NCBI GenBank assembly: GCA_037176705.1
Contig: CM073905.1
Coordinates: 27,870,986 to 27,934,985 of the forward strand
Length of the DNA: 64,000 nt
From: Molossus alvarezi
Lineage: Eukaryota; Chordata; Mammalia; Chiroptera; Molossidae
Direction of reading: 5' to 3'
Under the pieces are notes generated by a model. That model was not told where the DNA came from and ran no database searches. It saw only the letters and a program-made list of their open reading frames with translations. Position numbers and translations under genes: made by a program. Each line of letters opens with the position of its first letter. Within the stretch, counting starts at the first letter, position 1. Below are positions 11,001-20,420 of this stretch, one piece after another.

Positions 11001-14000
11001 CCAAAATAGACAAAGAAAGCTCTGGCCCTTTCCGGGGCTCACTCCCCCACAGGCCGGTCACCTCAACACTAGGAGAGGCCCTAGGAAAGAAGGCCTGGCT
11101 GTGTTCACGTCCCAGAGCCCGTTGCAGTGAGCTGAGGACACCAAGCAGGAGACAATAAGCCTCTCAGAGCGAAGCTCTCCGCAGAGGACTCCCCAGCCAC
11201 TCTGCTTTTTAACTTGTTTCAAAGGTTTGATTTCATTTTTAATGAGGTAGGGAGGTGGGACAGGAGAGAGCAAAGTTGGTTACAAGAAACAGAGAGGTAA
11301 TTAATACTGGAGGTATTGGTTACCGATTCCATTCAATCAGAACAGAAGTGTATTCCAGTTAGATGGATACGTAAGGGCTTCTCTCTTTTCCATCTCCTGA
11401 GTATACTGTTGCTGATTAGAAACAGTGGCCCTGTACTTGGCTGCCCATCAGAATCCTCTGGGGAGTTTAAAATAATACTGATGCCTGGGTCCTACTCATG
11501 GAAATTCTGATGTAATGGGGCTGGAGTTGTGGCACCGGCACCAGAAATTTTAAAAGTCCCCCAGGTAATTCCAATGTGCAGCCAGGATTACAACCCACTG
11601 TTCTAAAAAGTTTGGCTACAATTAACTTCATGGTCTTGGAGAAGTTGATCTCAGTGAATTCCTGACTACACATAAAAACAAACCAAAGCGCCATGAACAA
11701 AAGCAAGCCCCTAGTTTACAACTTCAGAGCCACAAACAGGAAGCAACTGTATGCATGCCTAAAAAATAAAAGTCAGTTCTGGCCAGTGTGGTTCAGTAGG
11801 ATTGAGCATCACCCCATGGACTGAGAGGTCTGGATTTAATTCCGGTGAGAGCACATGCCTTGGTTGCAGGCTTCATCCCCATTAGGGGGCGTGCAGGAGG
11901 CAGCTGATCAATGTTTCTCTCTCACATTGATGTTTCTTCTCTCTCTCTCTTAAAAAAAAAAAAAAAAAAAATCAATAAAAAAATATTTTAAGCCCTGGTC
12001 GGTTTGACCTGGCAGTTAGAGCATGGGCAGTTTCTAATCAGCCCATGGACCAGAGAGTCCCAGGTTCGGTTCCCACTAAGGGCACATACCTCGGTTGCAG
12101 TTTGTCCCTGCCCCAGTTGTGCAGTGGCAACCACTTGATGTATCTCTCTCTCTCTTCCTCCCTCCCTCCCTCCCGCTCTATCTGAAGATAAATGCAAAAA
12201 TGTCCTCGGGTGAGGATAAAAAAAATAAATACCCATAGATGTTTTCTATACAACTTCTCTGTAGAACTGTCTCCCTTATACAAGTGTTGGAGGAAATGTG
12301 TGTGGAAGGTTTGATCAAGAGTTCGGTAAACCGGGATGGCAGTTCAGTTTCACTACGTCCTGGGTGATGTTCAGACAAGTGATTTAACTGAGCCTCAGTT
12401 TTCTAGCTTGTAAAATGAAGTTAAAGTCACAGTCTTCAAAATAGCCCCCAGGGTATAAATGTTAAAGTTATTTGGCACCTGGTTTTTAGTGTTGTTTTCC
12501 TTCTGCCCCTCAAGCTTTCCTTAAGACCACAGATCATAGCCCTGGCTGTACTAGAATCAGCTTAAAAAGTTCTAATGCCTGGACTTCACCCTAAAACAAG
12601 TAGTCAAACTTGGGGAGGGGAAAGGAGGAGCGTGGCAGCTCAGACACCGGAGTTCTTTAGGTGATTCTAATGTGTGGCCAGAGCTGAGAGCCACAAAGCT
12701 AACATGTTTCTTTAACCAGCTAGATCTAAGAGGCACTGCTTGATGCTAATTACACAACTTCCTCCGAACTGAGGGCATTTCTACAACTTAGAAAAGTCTG
12801 TGGCTCCATTTCAACCAAATTAAATTCAATTGGCCACATAAGTGTCACATTATTTTGCATCCAAAACCTATAGAACAGCTACCGCTGAATTACATTCTCC
12901 TCCGGTGTTTAGCGCACAAACTATTGGCCTGCTTCTCTCAACAGTCTAGTGAGGAAAATGTTGTCATCAATCCCACTTTTTAGGGGAGAAAATTAACAAT
13001 CAGAATTATTAAGGTCCTCTGGCTCCCACTCCCATGCCCTTTCAATTATATAGTCCAAATCAAGAAATCATTGTTTTTTTTAAATAAATTTTTTTATTTT
13101 AGAGACAGAGGAAAGGAGAGAGAAATAGAAACACCAATGAGAAAGAACATCGATTGACTGGCCGCCTCCTGCATGCCCCCCACTGGGGATTGGGCCCACA
13201 ACCTGGGCATGTGCCCTGACCTGGAATCGAACCTCTAGGTGCATGGGTCATCACTCAACCACTGAGCCACACCGGCTGGGTTGCAAAGAAATCATTGTTT
13301 TAATTCCCTTCAGGGCTTGTTAAAACAACTGCTGGCACCACCCCAGACTGATTTGATAGTCTGTGGTAGGTCTTGAAAATTTGGCCATTTCTAATAAGTT
13401 CCAGCTGATGTTGCTGGTCTAGGGACCAGTTTGAGAACCACTGGTTTAATACCTCCTTCCCCTCAGGTAGTCCTTATTTGACACAAACTAGGGCAGACCA
13501 AACTCAGATACAGGTTGACTCATTTTTCTTCAGCAGTGTCCTTGGGGCTGATCTTCCCTATAATCTGCACTTTCAAGCTGGCGAGTAAGTAAAAAGAGAG
13601 TCTGGGCTGAACTTTGTTCATTCCCATCCACAGACAAAAAGCTCTTCAAGGTACATGGCAACTTCCCACAGCTGGGAGACTGGACGTGAGAAATCCCCAA
13701 CCCTTTAGGTGTGGCTACCCCGGGCCTCAAAGGAAGTGACTAGATAGGTACCCAGGCACCAGTCAAGTCGCTGGGCTCCGTGGCGAAGGCACCCTGACCT
13801 CAGGCTCCTGGCATCTCTCGGCATGGTTCCCAGCACCCAACGCCCACCCGCCCGCCGGCTCCCTCTGCTTCTCCCTCCACTTGCCTGGGTGTTCAGACGC
13901 GCCTGGAAGCCCCTTTCCACTTCCCCGAAACCCGGAGACTCCTGTTACAACCTCCCCAAACCCCAAACTCGCTGTCCCAAGGAACCCCACTTCGCCCTCT

Positions 14001-14424
14001 CATAACCTACCCATTCTCCTTCACAACTCCCCAAACCCTAGTTTTCCACCCCAAACGTCCGTCTTCGATGACATCTCTTTGTTCTCTTCACAATCCCCAA
14101 TCCCCATTTCTAACAAGCACTCGAGACTCTGAGACACCCCCCGCCACACACACACCCACACACATCACCTACTCCCCAAGCCCAAATGTCCATTCCTGGG
14201 TTTCCAACAGCCAGGGTACCACCCCCCCACCCCCCAATTCTCTACCCAATGCCCTTCCCCCACCCCCGGCCTCGCCCCCATTCTATTCCCCCAGCCTCAT
14301 CCCTATCGCGACAGCCCCGTATCACAGCCCCTTCTGTCGGTCCTTCCCCCCCTTTACTCTGGCTCTGCCTGGCTCTCTCGGCCGCCCAAAGCTCCCAATC
14401 GGTGGGCACCGCCCTCCTTACCAT
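7787..14424 (-). CDS. KCTD10: KCTD10, 5' part of coding sequence (exons 1-2; partial)
   Basis: KCTD10 is a BTB/POZ-domain protein of about 313 residues in human. It forms oligomers and acts as a substrate adaptor for CUL3 RING ubiquitin ligases. Only the first 72 codons plus one base are present: the ATG in exon 1 (14422-14424) joined to exon 2 (7787-8000). The protein starts [15 protein letters not shown] and enters the BTB/T1 domain at about residue 31 ([19 protein letters not shown]). It runs to ...EVLTDSE, with the next codon split by the intron. I looked on the minus strand down to position 1 for the next exon (expected to start WILIDRCGKHFG) and did not see it, so intron 2 runs off the window. 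The gene is head to head with UBE3B, as in human. Confidence 0.93.
10176..10445. repeat. old L1-type 3' remnant
   Basis: AATTTGCATACAATAAAGTG, TTAAGTGTACGGTTTGATGA and CCAATCAAGAGAGAACATTT match the 3' regions of old mammalian L1 subfamilies. Confidence 0.5.
10650..10835 (+). repeat. MIR SINE remnant
   Basis: TTTGGAAGTCAGACCTGAAC, CCTGCCATTTACTAGCTGTG and GAGTCATCTGAGTTTAG give the MIR order. Confidence 0.6.
11425..11604. repeat. MER5A-type hAT DNA transposon remnant
   Basis: Contains GAATCCTCTGGGGAGTTTAA, ACTGATGCCTGGGTCC and a palindromic partner AATTCCAATGTGCAGCCAGG, the hallmark arms of MER5A. Confidence 0.75.
11779..11984 (+). mobile_element. Ves-type SINE, second subtype
   Basis: CTGGCCAGTGTGGTTCAG head, ATTAGGGGGCGTGCAGGAGG middle, long A tail with ATCAATAAAAAA. 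It lies immediately before another Ves copy. Confidence 0.8.
11992..12230 (+). mobile_element. Ves SINE, adjacent second copy
   Basis: GCCCTGGTCGGTTTGACCTG head to GTCCTCGGGTGAGGAT. It starts a few bases after the tail of the preceding SINE, probably inserted into that A-rich tail. Confidence 0.82.
12538..12697. repeat. MER5-type DNA transposon remnant
   Basis: CCCTGGCTGTACTAGAATCA and GGTGATTCTAATGTGTGGCC form the two MER5 arms with a diverged centre. Confidence 0.65.
13073..13281 (-). mobile_element. Ves-type SINE, older subtype
   Basis: Reverse copy: T-rich start, GAGAGAGAAATAGAAACACCAATG, then GGAATCGAACC (B box complement) and GAGCCACACCGGCTGGG. Confidence 0.78.
13312..13444. repeat. 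MER5-type DNA transposon remnant
   Basis: AACTGCTGGCACCACCCCAG followed by TTTCTAATAAGTTCCAGCTG and a GAGAACCACTGG end. Confidence 0.6.
14422..14424 (-). CDS. KCTD10: KCTD10 exon 1 coding part: start codon only
   Basis: On the minus strand CTTTTCATG is followed directly by GTAAGG, a consensus donor. The coding part of exon 1 is therefore just the ATG, which joins GAA GAG ATG of exon 2 to give MEEM. The base at -3 is T, a weak context, while Met4 has a G at -3, so some initiation at Met4 is possible. The 5'UTR and transcription start lie at higher coordinates and were not fixed. Confidence 0.85.
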
Positions 14425-14830
14425 GAAAAGTCGGAGGACGCCGGAGTCTCCAAACCCGGGCTGAAAGAGGCAGGAAACACCCAGCTCGCGTGAGCCAGGG
14501 GCGGAGGCGGGGCCGGGGCGGGAACTTCCGCTGTCCGTACCCCACTTCCGCCCCGCAGAGGCCGCTTTCCTAAAGGATCCGTTGTACTCCTAGACATTGG
14601 CCGTGTTCTTTCCAACATGCCTGGCTGGAATCGGTTGCGTCTCCTCTCGGCTGGGTCAGGCAATTATCCTGCTCCTGAATTCTCCGCTTTTTCAGCTTCC
14701 AGAGAAGAGGAAAAGACTCAGGGAGGTTGTCATTCCAGGGCGGAGAACCTCTGCGGAACTGTCGTTGGCCGGAACTGGATAGTTGTTTCCCGGCGGAGCT
14801 CTGAGAAAGAACACCCCGGGGCAAGATGGC
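14425..14830. promoter_or_regulatory. shared bidirectional promoter of KCTD10 and UBE3B
   Basis: This is the CpG-rich interval between the KCTD10 start codon and the inferred UBE3B leader. It shows clustered GC boxes (14498-14525), two ACTTCCG ETS-like sites (14524-14530 and 14544-14550), an inverted CCAAT box (CATTGG, 14595-14600), another ETS-like CCGGAA (14769-14774) and a YY1-type AAGATGGCGG. No TATA box is obvious. This composition is typical of housekeeping divergent promoters. The exact start sites cannot be read from the sequence. Confidence 0.75.
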
Positions 14831-14871
14831 GGTGGAGTCTCGATCGCTGCCCCGGGTTCGGCAGAGCTCAG
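14600..14871 (+). other. UBE3B: UBE3B noncoding exon 1 (inferred, start uncertain)
   Basis: The 5' limit is only a guess from the promoter layout. The best donor is GAGCTCAG/GTGTAT after 14871; a weaker alternative is ATAAAG/GTCTGC after 14939. An upstream ATG at 14826 begins an open frame that continues through the join to exon 2. Another ATG at 14617 opens a longer frame if transcription starts further left. mRNA evidence would be needed to fix this exon. Confidence 0.4.
14822..14832 (+). promoter_or_regulatory. YY1-type motif near UBE3B transcription start
   Basis: CAAGATGGCGG matches the YY1 consensus often found just downstream of transcription starts in TATA-less promoters. The same bases supply an upstream ATG (14826) in a strong Kozak context, A at -3 and G at +4. 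Site occupancy is inferred. Confidence 0.55.
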
Positions 14872-14991
14872 GTGTATTGGGCTGAGGGGACAGTAGCTGC
14901 GGCTCCGACCCCGAACGCGGGGGCCTCGAGCGGATAAAGGTCTGCGGCCTGCTGGTAGCGAGTGGGAACAGGGTGGTGGGTTCACCGGGTG

Positions 14992-15060
14992 GTGGGGCCG
15001 GGCACATTAAGAGAAGTAGCCGTGGGGCCGGGGACATTAAGAGAGGTAGCCGTGGGGCCG
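14992..15060 (+). repeat. 30-bp tandem repeat, about 2.3 units
   Basis: GTGGGGCCG recurs at 14992, 15022 and 15052 with ACATTAAGAGA(A/G)GTAGCC between. It sits just downstream of the inferred UBE3B exon 1. Confidence 0.8.
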
Positions 15061-15244
15061 GGTCCCAGCCCCACCTGGTCAGAGTGGCAGGTGCTAGCGG
15101 CTGGCTTTCGCGCTTCAGGGTGGTCTCGGTCGCCTTTTCCTTCTCTTTTCATTTCTGGGCCTTTGTAAACGTACTAACGCTGGGTGGAGAAGATTTGTTT
15201 TTGTGGTTGTTGATGCCGAGGAAAGACGCCGGGGCTTAGGAGTC

Positions 15245-15420
15245 CCCGAAACCGGAGTTCGCATCCCACCTTCTCGCTGTGTGACTTGGGGTGAGTCCCT
15301 TCACCTCTCTGAGCCTCAGTTTCCTCCTCTGGGAAATGGCGTAATTAGCTCGTCTCACCGAGGATGTTGTATAACACGAGTTTCAGGATCGTGCCAGACG
15401 CTCGGCTGTCAATAAAGGCG
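15245..15420 (+). repeat. MIR SINE remnant near UBE3B promoter
   Basis: CTGTGTGACTTGGGGTGAGT, CTCTGAGCCTCAGTTTCCTC and a GTGCCAGACGCTCGGCTGTC end form a well-kept MIR. Confidence 0.68.
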
Positions 15421-15564
15421 GCTGGAGTTCATGATATCAGGAAGGAAAGTCTTGTTCGACAGTTGACTCTAACCTAGCCCCACGGGCAACCTTGCATTCG
15501 CAGCTTTTCCCTACTGTTCTGTGAGTGTGGAACTCTCTGGGTCTTGTGTGTTTCATTAACAAAT

Positions 15565-15695
15565 AATTGCTTTGGAGTTAGACTTGAGCCTAGGGACCTC
15601 TGACAAGTCCTATGCCCTCCCCGCATTTCATTTTCTCCCTGTAAAGGTGAGATTGATAATAGCAGGCACCTAGGTTGTGGTGGACATTAAACCTG
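15565..15695 (+). repeat. MIR SINE remnant
   Basis: GGAGTTAGACTTGAGCCTAG then ATTTTCTCCCTGTAAAGGTG and GATTGATAATAGCAGGCACC follow the MIR core. Confidence 0.5.
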
Positions 15696-15928
15696 GCTGC
15701 CCCGCTATTCCCACCATACAGGGAGGGAGAATCCTTTTGGGCTCAGTCAGCAGTTGGTATTTTTGCTGCTTCACCTTTGAACAATACTCTCCGGGTTCTC
15801 TTGCTCTTTCATAGTTCCCCATGAAGTTGGCCTTATCCAGAAAAGACTGATTTTGAGCAGTTCTCACAGGAATATTGAAGTCAAGGAAAGGCTAAGTCCT
15901 GTCTCTTTGTATTAAAAGTTTGGCTCTG

Positions 15929-16172
15929 GCCCTGGCCGGTTTGGCTCAGCGGTTAGAGCCTCAGCCTGCAGTCCAGAGAGACCCGGGTTCGGTTCCCGCT
16001 AAGGGCACGTACCTCGGTTGCAGTTTGTCCCCGGCCCTGGTTGGGTCATGCGGGAGGCAGTCACTCCATGTGTCCCTTTCACGTCGATGTTTTTCTCTTC
16101 CTCTCTCTCCCTCCTACTCTGTCTGAACAAAAAAATGGAAAAATGTCCTCGGGTGAGGATAAAAAAAAAAAA
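15929..16172 (+). mobile_element. Ves SINE with target-site duplication
   Basis: Full-length copy very near the subfamily consensus, including GGTTCGGTTCC B box. Flanked by AAAAGTTTGGCTCTG (15914-15928) and AAAAGTTTGTCTCTG (16169-16183), a 15-bp duplication with one mismatch. Lies in UBE3B intron 1. Confidence 0.88.
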
Positions 16173-16539
16173 GTTTGTCTCTGACCCTTACTAGTGGTCT
16201 AACCTGGGCTATAGGACATGCTAAATGATCTCACAGGGTTGCTGTTCTTATTAGAGGAGATCACTTAGAAAGGACTTGGCCCATAATGAGTACTCCAGCA
16301 ACATGTTTTCCTTTTGTTTTTTCATATGATTATCACCAACCTCTTGTTTCCTAATCTTCCCTCCCGTGTCACTGTTTTTCCCTAACTGGATTGTAAGTTG
16401 CTTAAGGACAAAACAGTAAAGCCCACTTATGTGCTATTTATTTCCAGGTGCTTTTATTAATATCGTCTCACTTAATGCTAATTACAGTGTCATGATGACT
16501 AAATTGAAGTATAAGAAGGGTAAAAGTTTTGTTTAATCC

Positions 16540-16645
16540 TTTCAGCAACCCTAGGAAGTAGGTACCTTACTATTATTATCTATTTATAGATAAGGAAAAT
16601 GAGTCCTTAAGAGGGTAAGTAACTTGGCCAAATGAAGTAAAATCA
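16540..16645 (-). repeat. MIR SINE remnant
   Basis: TAGGAAGTAGGTACCTTACT, TAAGGAAAATGAGTCC and GGTAAGTAACTTGGCCAAAT are reverse MIR. Confidence 0.55.
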
Positions 16646-16924
16646 GAACTAAAGAGAACCAAGGACTACTTTGGCCAATCCGAAGCTTTATCTGTTACAG
16701 CCTTTTCTTTGGTTCTTACTGTCATTTAGCAGCATAAGCACTTCATACAGACTTCATGATGTGTTTTATTGATGAATTATAGTATACACAATACAGGTAG
16801 AGGAGGTGAATAAAAAAGAATTGGATAAACTGCAAAGTACAGACTAATACATGTTGTAAACAGAAACCAACATATAACATTGCGAGGAGATGATGATCTC
16901 AAGGAAGGGATTGTATCCTGGGAG

Positions 16925-17130
16925 AAATTAAAGTTTGAGATACAACAGGTCCTCAAATAATGTTGTTTCGCTGATGTCATTTCATTATAACATTGATGAG
17001 ACGCTGTAGGAACTTAACTCTTGTTTATATCAATTAGCCTATGGTAAAATTGGTTTCGTTTTATGTCATTTTGACCCAATTCCAGTAATCTATAGACAGT
17101 ATTAATCAGGGACTTGCTATAGTCTTACAG
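16925..17130. repeat. probable old DNA transposon, family not assigned
   Basis: ACAGGTCCTCAAATAATGTTG at the left and TAATCAGGGACTTGCTATAG at the right bracket AT-rich sequence with AATTAGCCTATGGTAAAATT. It looks like a common mammalian Tigger-class element, but I cannot name it securely. Confidence 0.35.
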
Positions 17131-17512
17131 GTACTTAGTTACAGTTTGGGTGCAGCCTCCTAATTTTCAATTGCTATAAGGCCCTCTTCTGCTCCTTTTC
17201 CCCCTCCCCCACATATCAGGGACTATCAACATGTTAAGGAAAGAGCATACCACTGTGCTTGTGGCTTGGGCCCAGCTTTTTTGCAGCTCTCATATGAAGC
17301 TATTACCCAATGTAAATGGCCAGGGGTTCATTGTCCATGTGACAAGACTAGTGAATCTTAGTGCACCCAGGAGCAGGAAGAAATCTAATGAGTGAGGAAT
17401 GTGAGAGTCCCAACATTATTTCCTACGCCAAGGACCTTAGTGTTAGATAGGAGCCTCTACTAAACACTTCAAAATAAAAATAAAAACTTTGTGTCTATAA
17501 AAATAGTACATT

Positions 17513-17727
17513 AGCCCTGACTGGGGGGCTCAGTTGGTTGGAGTGTTGTCCTGTACACAGAAAGGTTGTAGGTTCGTTCCCGATCAGGACTCATACCTAG
17601 GTTGCATATTCAATCCCCTGTTGGGGCATGTATAGGAGGCAACCAATGGATACTCTCTCTCCCTTCCTCCCTCTCTAAAATCAATAAACATATCCTCGGG
17701 TGAGGATTAAAAAAATAAAATAAAATA
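17513..17727 (+). mobile_element. Ves SINE, divergent
   Basis: AGCCCTGACTGGGGGGCTCAG head and CATATCCTCGGGTGAGGATT tail, with a shortened CT-rich middle. Confidence 0.78.
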
Positions 17728-18232
17728 ATACATCAGACTTATTGACTCTGCTCTGTCAGCCACCTTAGTAGGTACTTGATGTACTTTATCTCATTTAGTT
17801 TTCATGATTGGCCTCTGAGCCAATTAATGAAGGAAAACAGGCTCTGAGACATCACCCTCCAGTACATGGCAGAGCTAGGGAGTGCCTCTCAGTACCATGA
17901 TGCCTCCCCATGGGCTTTCTGTGGAAAACTTAGAAATCAGACCAGTTAAAGAAGCAAAATTTCCCACAATTTCACTCTCTCAAAACAACCACTCTCATTC
18001 AACATGCTGGTGTTTTTTCCCCCAGTTTTTTTTGTCTCTGTGTGCATATGCATTTTTTTTTTTCATGTAATTGGAATCATACCAGTTCACACAATTTCTT
18101 AGGCATACATATTTTTCAATATTGTTAAAAATGTCAAACATTATTTTCAGTGGCTTTTTAACATTCTATCTCCTATGTTATTCTTGTTTACATCATAAAG
18201 CATGTAAAGCTTTAATAACTTCTTTGGGATTA

Positions 18233-18554
18233 TAGTTGACCCTTGAACAACACAGGGGTTGGGACACTGACCCCCTTTCGCAGTTGAAAATCCACATATA
18301 ACTTTTGATTCCCTCAAAACTGAACTAAGAGCCTACTGTTTCCTGGAAACCTTACTGATAACACAAACAATCGATTAACACATACATTTTGTATGTCACA
18401 TATATACTGTATTCCTACAATAAAGTAAACTAGAGAATAAAATGTTAAGAATCATAAAGGAAAGGAAATACATTTACATTATTTGTTGGGAAAAAAATCC
18501 ATGTATAAGTGGACCCATGCAATTCAAACCTGTGTTATTCAGGAGTCAACTGTA
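18233..18554. repeat. Tigger-type DNA transposon with terminal inverted repeats
   Basis: The left end AGTTGACCCTTGAACAACAC and the right end GTGTTATTCAGGAGTCAACT form an imperfect inverted repeat next to TA dinucleotides, as in TcMar-Tigger elements. Non-autonomous, no open transposase frame. Confidence 0.65.
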
Positions 18555-18757
18555 TTTTCAACCAATTCCCTTTAAACTGGGAGGACTGTGGAGATAAAGT
18601 TTTACATTTAGACCAGACATTAAAGAAAACGGTGGTGGTGGTGTTTTTTAAACCAGAGGCACTGTATTCATTACTTTTACTCAGTAAGGAAGGTGAATGA
18701 TGCTCCGCCTATAGAACTGAACCCTAAATCTGGATTTTTCTTCTTTCGCTCTGCCAG

Positions 18758-18858
18758 AGAAGACAAGCTCTTCTGAAGTGAGAAGCTGCCCTTGGCTGAG
18801 TCTTCTGCAAGCTCACTGATGATCACTTGGCATTTCTGCGACACAGGCAGGTCCTCAG
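18758..18858 (+). other. UBE3B: UBE3B noncoding exon 2 (inferred)
   Basis: A pyrimidine-rich tract ending CTCTGCCAG precedes 18758, and a consensus donor CAG/GTGAGC follows 18858. A second possible donor, CAG/GTCCTC, lies 8 nt upstream after 18850. The 101-nt segment is not a recognised repeat and sits where UBE3B should have a 5'UTR exon (human has two noncoding exons). It contains ATGATC at 18819, an upstream start codon. Confidence 0.55.
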
Positions 18859-19109
18859 GTGAGCTCCCTGGACTTCCACCGCCAGGGCCGAAGGAGTGAA
18901 GGATTCCGAAGACCTTTTCTCTCCAGTCTCCTCACCCTCCCTCCTGTGATCAGGTGGACTTTGTTCATTTTTTTTTTGAGAATTACTGTCAAGAAACACT
19001 CATGTTGAAAAAGACTTATTTAACAGTTGTGAAGCAGTGTTGAAAGGGGCCACAGAGGTCCCTCAATATGTTGACATGGAGGAGCCTTCCATGAGCCTTT
19101 TATCCTTTT

Positions 19110-19373
19110 TAATTTTTTTTGTTAATCTTTACCTGAAGATGCTTTTTTCCATTGATTTTCAGAGAGTGAAAGGGGGTTGGGTGGAGAGAGTGAGAGCGAG
19201 AGAAACATCAATATGAGAGATCCACATCGATTGGTTGCCTCCCTCATGCGCCCTGACTGAGGCCGAGGATTGAACCTGCAACCCAGGTATGTGCCCTTGA
19301 CCAGGAATCAAACCTGAGACAAAGTTGGTGCGAGGGCCAATGCTCTAACCACTTAGCAACACTGCTGAAGGGC
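19110..19373 (-). mobile_element. Ves SINE, divergent
   Basis: Reverse copy with AATCTTTACCTGAAGATG start, GAGAGAAACATCAATATGAGAG body and CTTAGCAACACTGCTGAAGG head remnant. It lies just downstream of inferred exon 2. Confidence 0.7.
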
Positions 19374-19660
19374 AAGCATTTTATTCTTGATGATGTTTTC
19401 ATATAGATGCTGCTTTGAGTGAAGTAACCTCATAAAGAGCTTGTTATCTAGAAGTCTGGATTTATGAATAATTCATTTCAGTGCTTTTGTCAGCTGAGCT
19501 GATTACATATTTTGGATAGAATGTCAAAGTTATCATGTATCTAAAGAAATCATTTCAGTACAGTAGGTTCCATGGACCAGTACTGTGTACTCTAGTCTGC
19601 TAGCCAAAGCCATCCCTTTGGGAAAAGTTACTGGTGATTGAGATAAAAATGTGTAATGGA

Positions 19661-20177
19661 GCCCTGTCTGGTTTGGCTCAGTGTTTAAAGCATTGGCCCA
19701 GCCCGACCGGTGTGGCTCAGTGGTTGAGTGTTGACCCATGCACCAAGAGGTGGCTGGTTCGATTCCCGGTCAGGACACATGCCCAGGTTTGTGGACCCGA
19801 TCCCCAGTGGGGGCATGCAGGAGGTGGCCAGTCGATGTTCTCTCTCATCGATGTTGCTATCTCTCTCTCCGTCTCCCTTCCTCTCTCTCTCAAACCAATA
19901 AAGAAAAAATTAAAAAATAAAATGAAATAAAATAAAGCCTTGGCCTGCAAACCAATGACTCATGGGTTCGATTCGGTCAAGGGCACAGGGTAGGTTCATC
20001 CCCTACCCTGGTCAGGGTCATGTGGGAGGCAACCAGTTGATGTGCCTCTCTCACATCAATGTTTCTCTCTCCCTCCCCCATCCGCTCTCTCTCCCCTTCC
20101 TCCCTGTCTCCCTCCCTCCCACTCTATCTGATGATAAATATCCTCAGGTGAAGATTAAAATAAACGAGAAAAGAAAA
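19661..20177 (+). mobile_element. Ves SINE split by another Ves SINE
   Basis: The outer element starts GCCCTGTCTGGTTTGGCTCA and is interrupted after GCATTGGCC (19690-19698). It resumes at GCCTTGGCC (19937-19945), runs through the B-box region and ends at an A-rich tail near 20177. The outer target duplication AAAAATGTGTAATGGA is at 19645-19660 and 20178-20193. Confidence 0.85.
19699..19936 (+). mobile_element. second-subtype Ves SINE nested inside a Ves SINE
   Basis: CAGCCCGACCGGTGTGGCTC start, GGTTCGATTCC B box, CCAGTGGGGGCATGCAGG middle and an AATAAAGAAAAAATT tail. Flanked by GCATTGGCC and GCCTTGGCC, a 9-bp duplication with one change, so it is younger than its host. Confidence 0.85.
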
Positions 20178-20193
20178 AAAAATGTGTAATGGA

Positions 20194-20420
20194 GCCTTGG
20201 CCGGGTAGCTCAGTTTGTTATGGGTTCTATTCCCAGTCTGGGCACATACCTGGGTTGCGGTTTCAATCCCCAATTAGGTTGCATATGGGAAGCAACCAAT
20301 CAGTGTTTCTCTCTCACATCGATGTTTCTCTGTTCCTCACTCTTGCATAAAAAGAATATTTATTTATTTATTTATTTATTTATTTATTTTTTTTTTTCTT
20401 GGGTGAGGGTTTTTTTTTTA
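20194..20420 (+). mobile_element. third SINE at the same insertion site
   Basis: GCCTTGGCCGGGTAGCTCAG head with a truncated body, followed by a (TTTA)n tract at 20358-20390 and a T-rich end. Flanked by TGTAATGGA again (20185-20193 and 20423-20431), so this site took at least two insertions. Confidence 0.7.
20356..20400 (+). repeat. (TTTA)n microsatellite plus poly-T
   Basis: About eight tandem TTTA units running into a T run. It probably grew from the SINE tail. Confidence 0.8.

Larger units (their letters stand above)
8001..14421 (-). other. KCTD10: KCTD10 intron 1
   Basis: A 6.4-kb intron between the ATG-only exon and exon 2. It holds an old L1 remnant, a MIR, three MER5-type elements and three Ves SINEs. 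8.1-10.1 kb shows no clear repeat or gene. Confidence 0.75.
13780..15300. other. CpG-rich / C-rich promoter-flanking region
   Basis: Base composition shifts from AT-rich intron to GC-rich sequence with many CpGs around 14.4-15.1 kb. The left part (13.9-14.35 kb) is a C-rich, low-complexity stretch with runs of CCCC and short CA repeats. Its longer open frames are proline/serine-rich and look like compositional artefacts, not genes. Confidence 0.6.
14872..18757 (+). other. UBE3B: UBE3B intron between noncoding exons
   Basis: Holds the 30-bp tandem repeat, several MIRs, two Ves SINEs, an unassigned DNA transposon and a Tigger-type element. No other exon was recognised. Confidence 0.5.

Noticed and set aside
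14068..14493. 141-codon proline/serine-rich open frame by the promoter
   Set aside because: It is low-complexity C-rich sequence with many homopolymer runs; no splice or family support.
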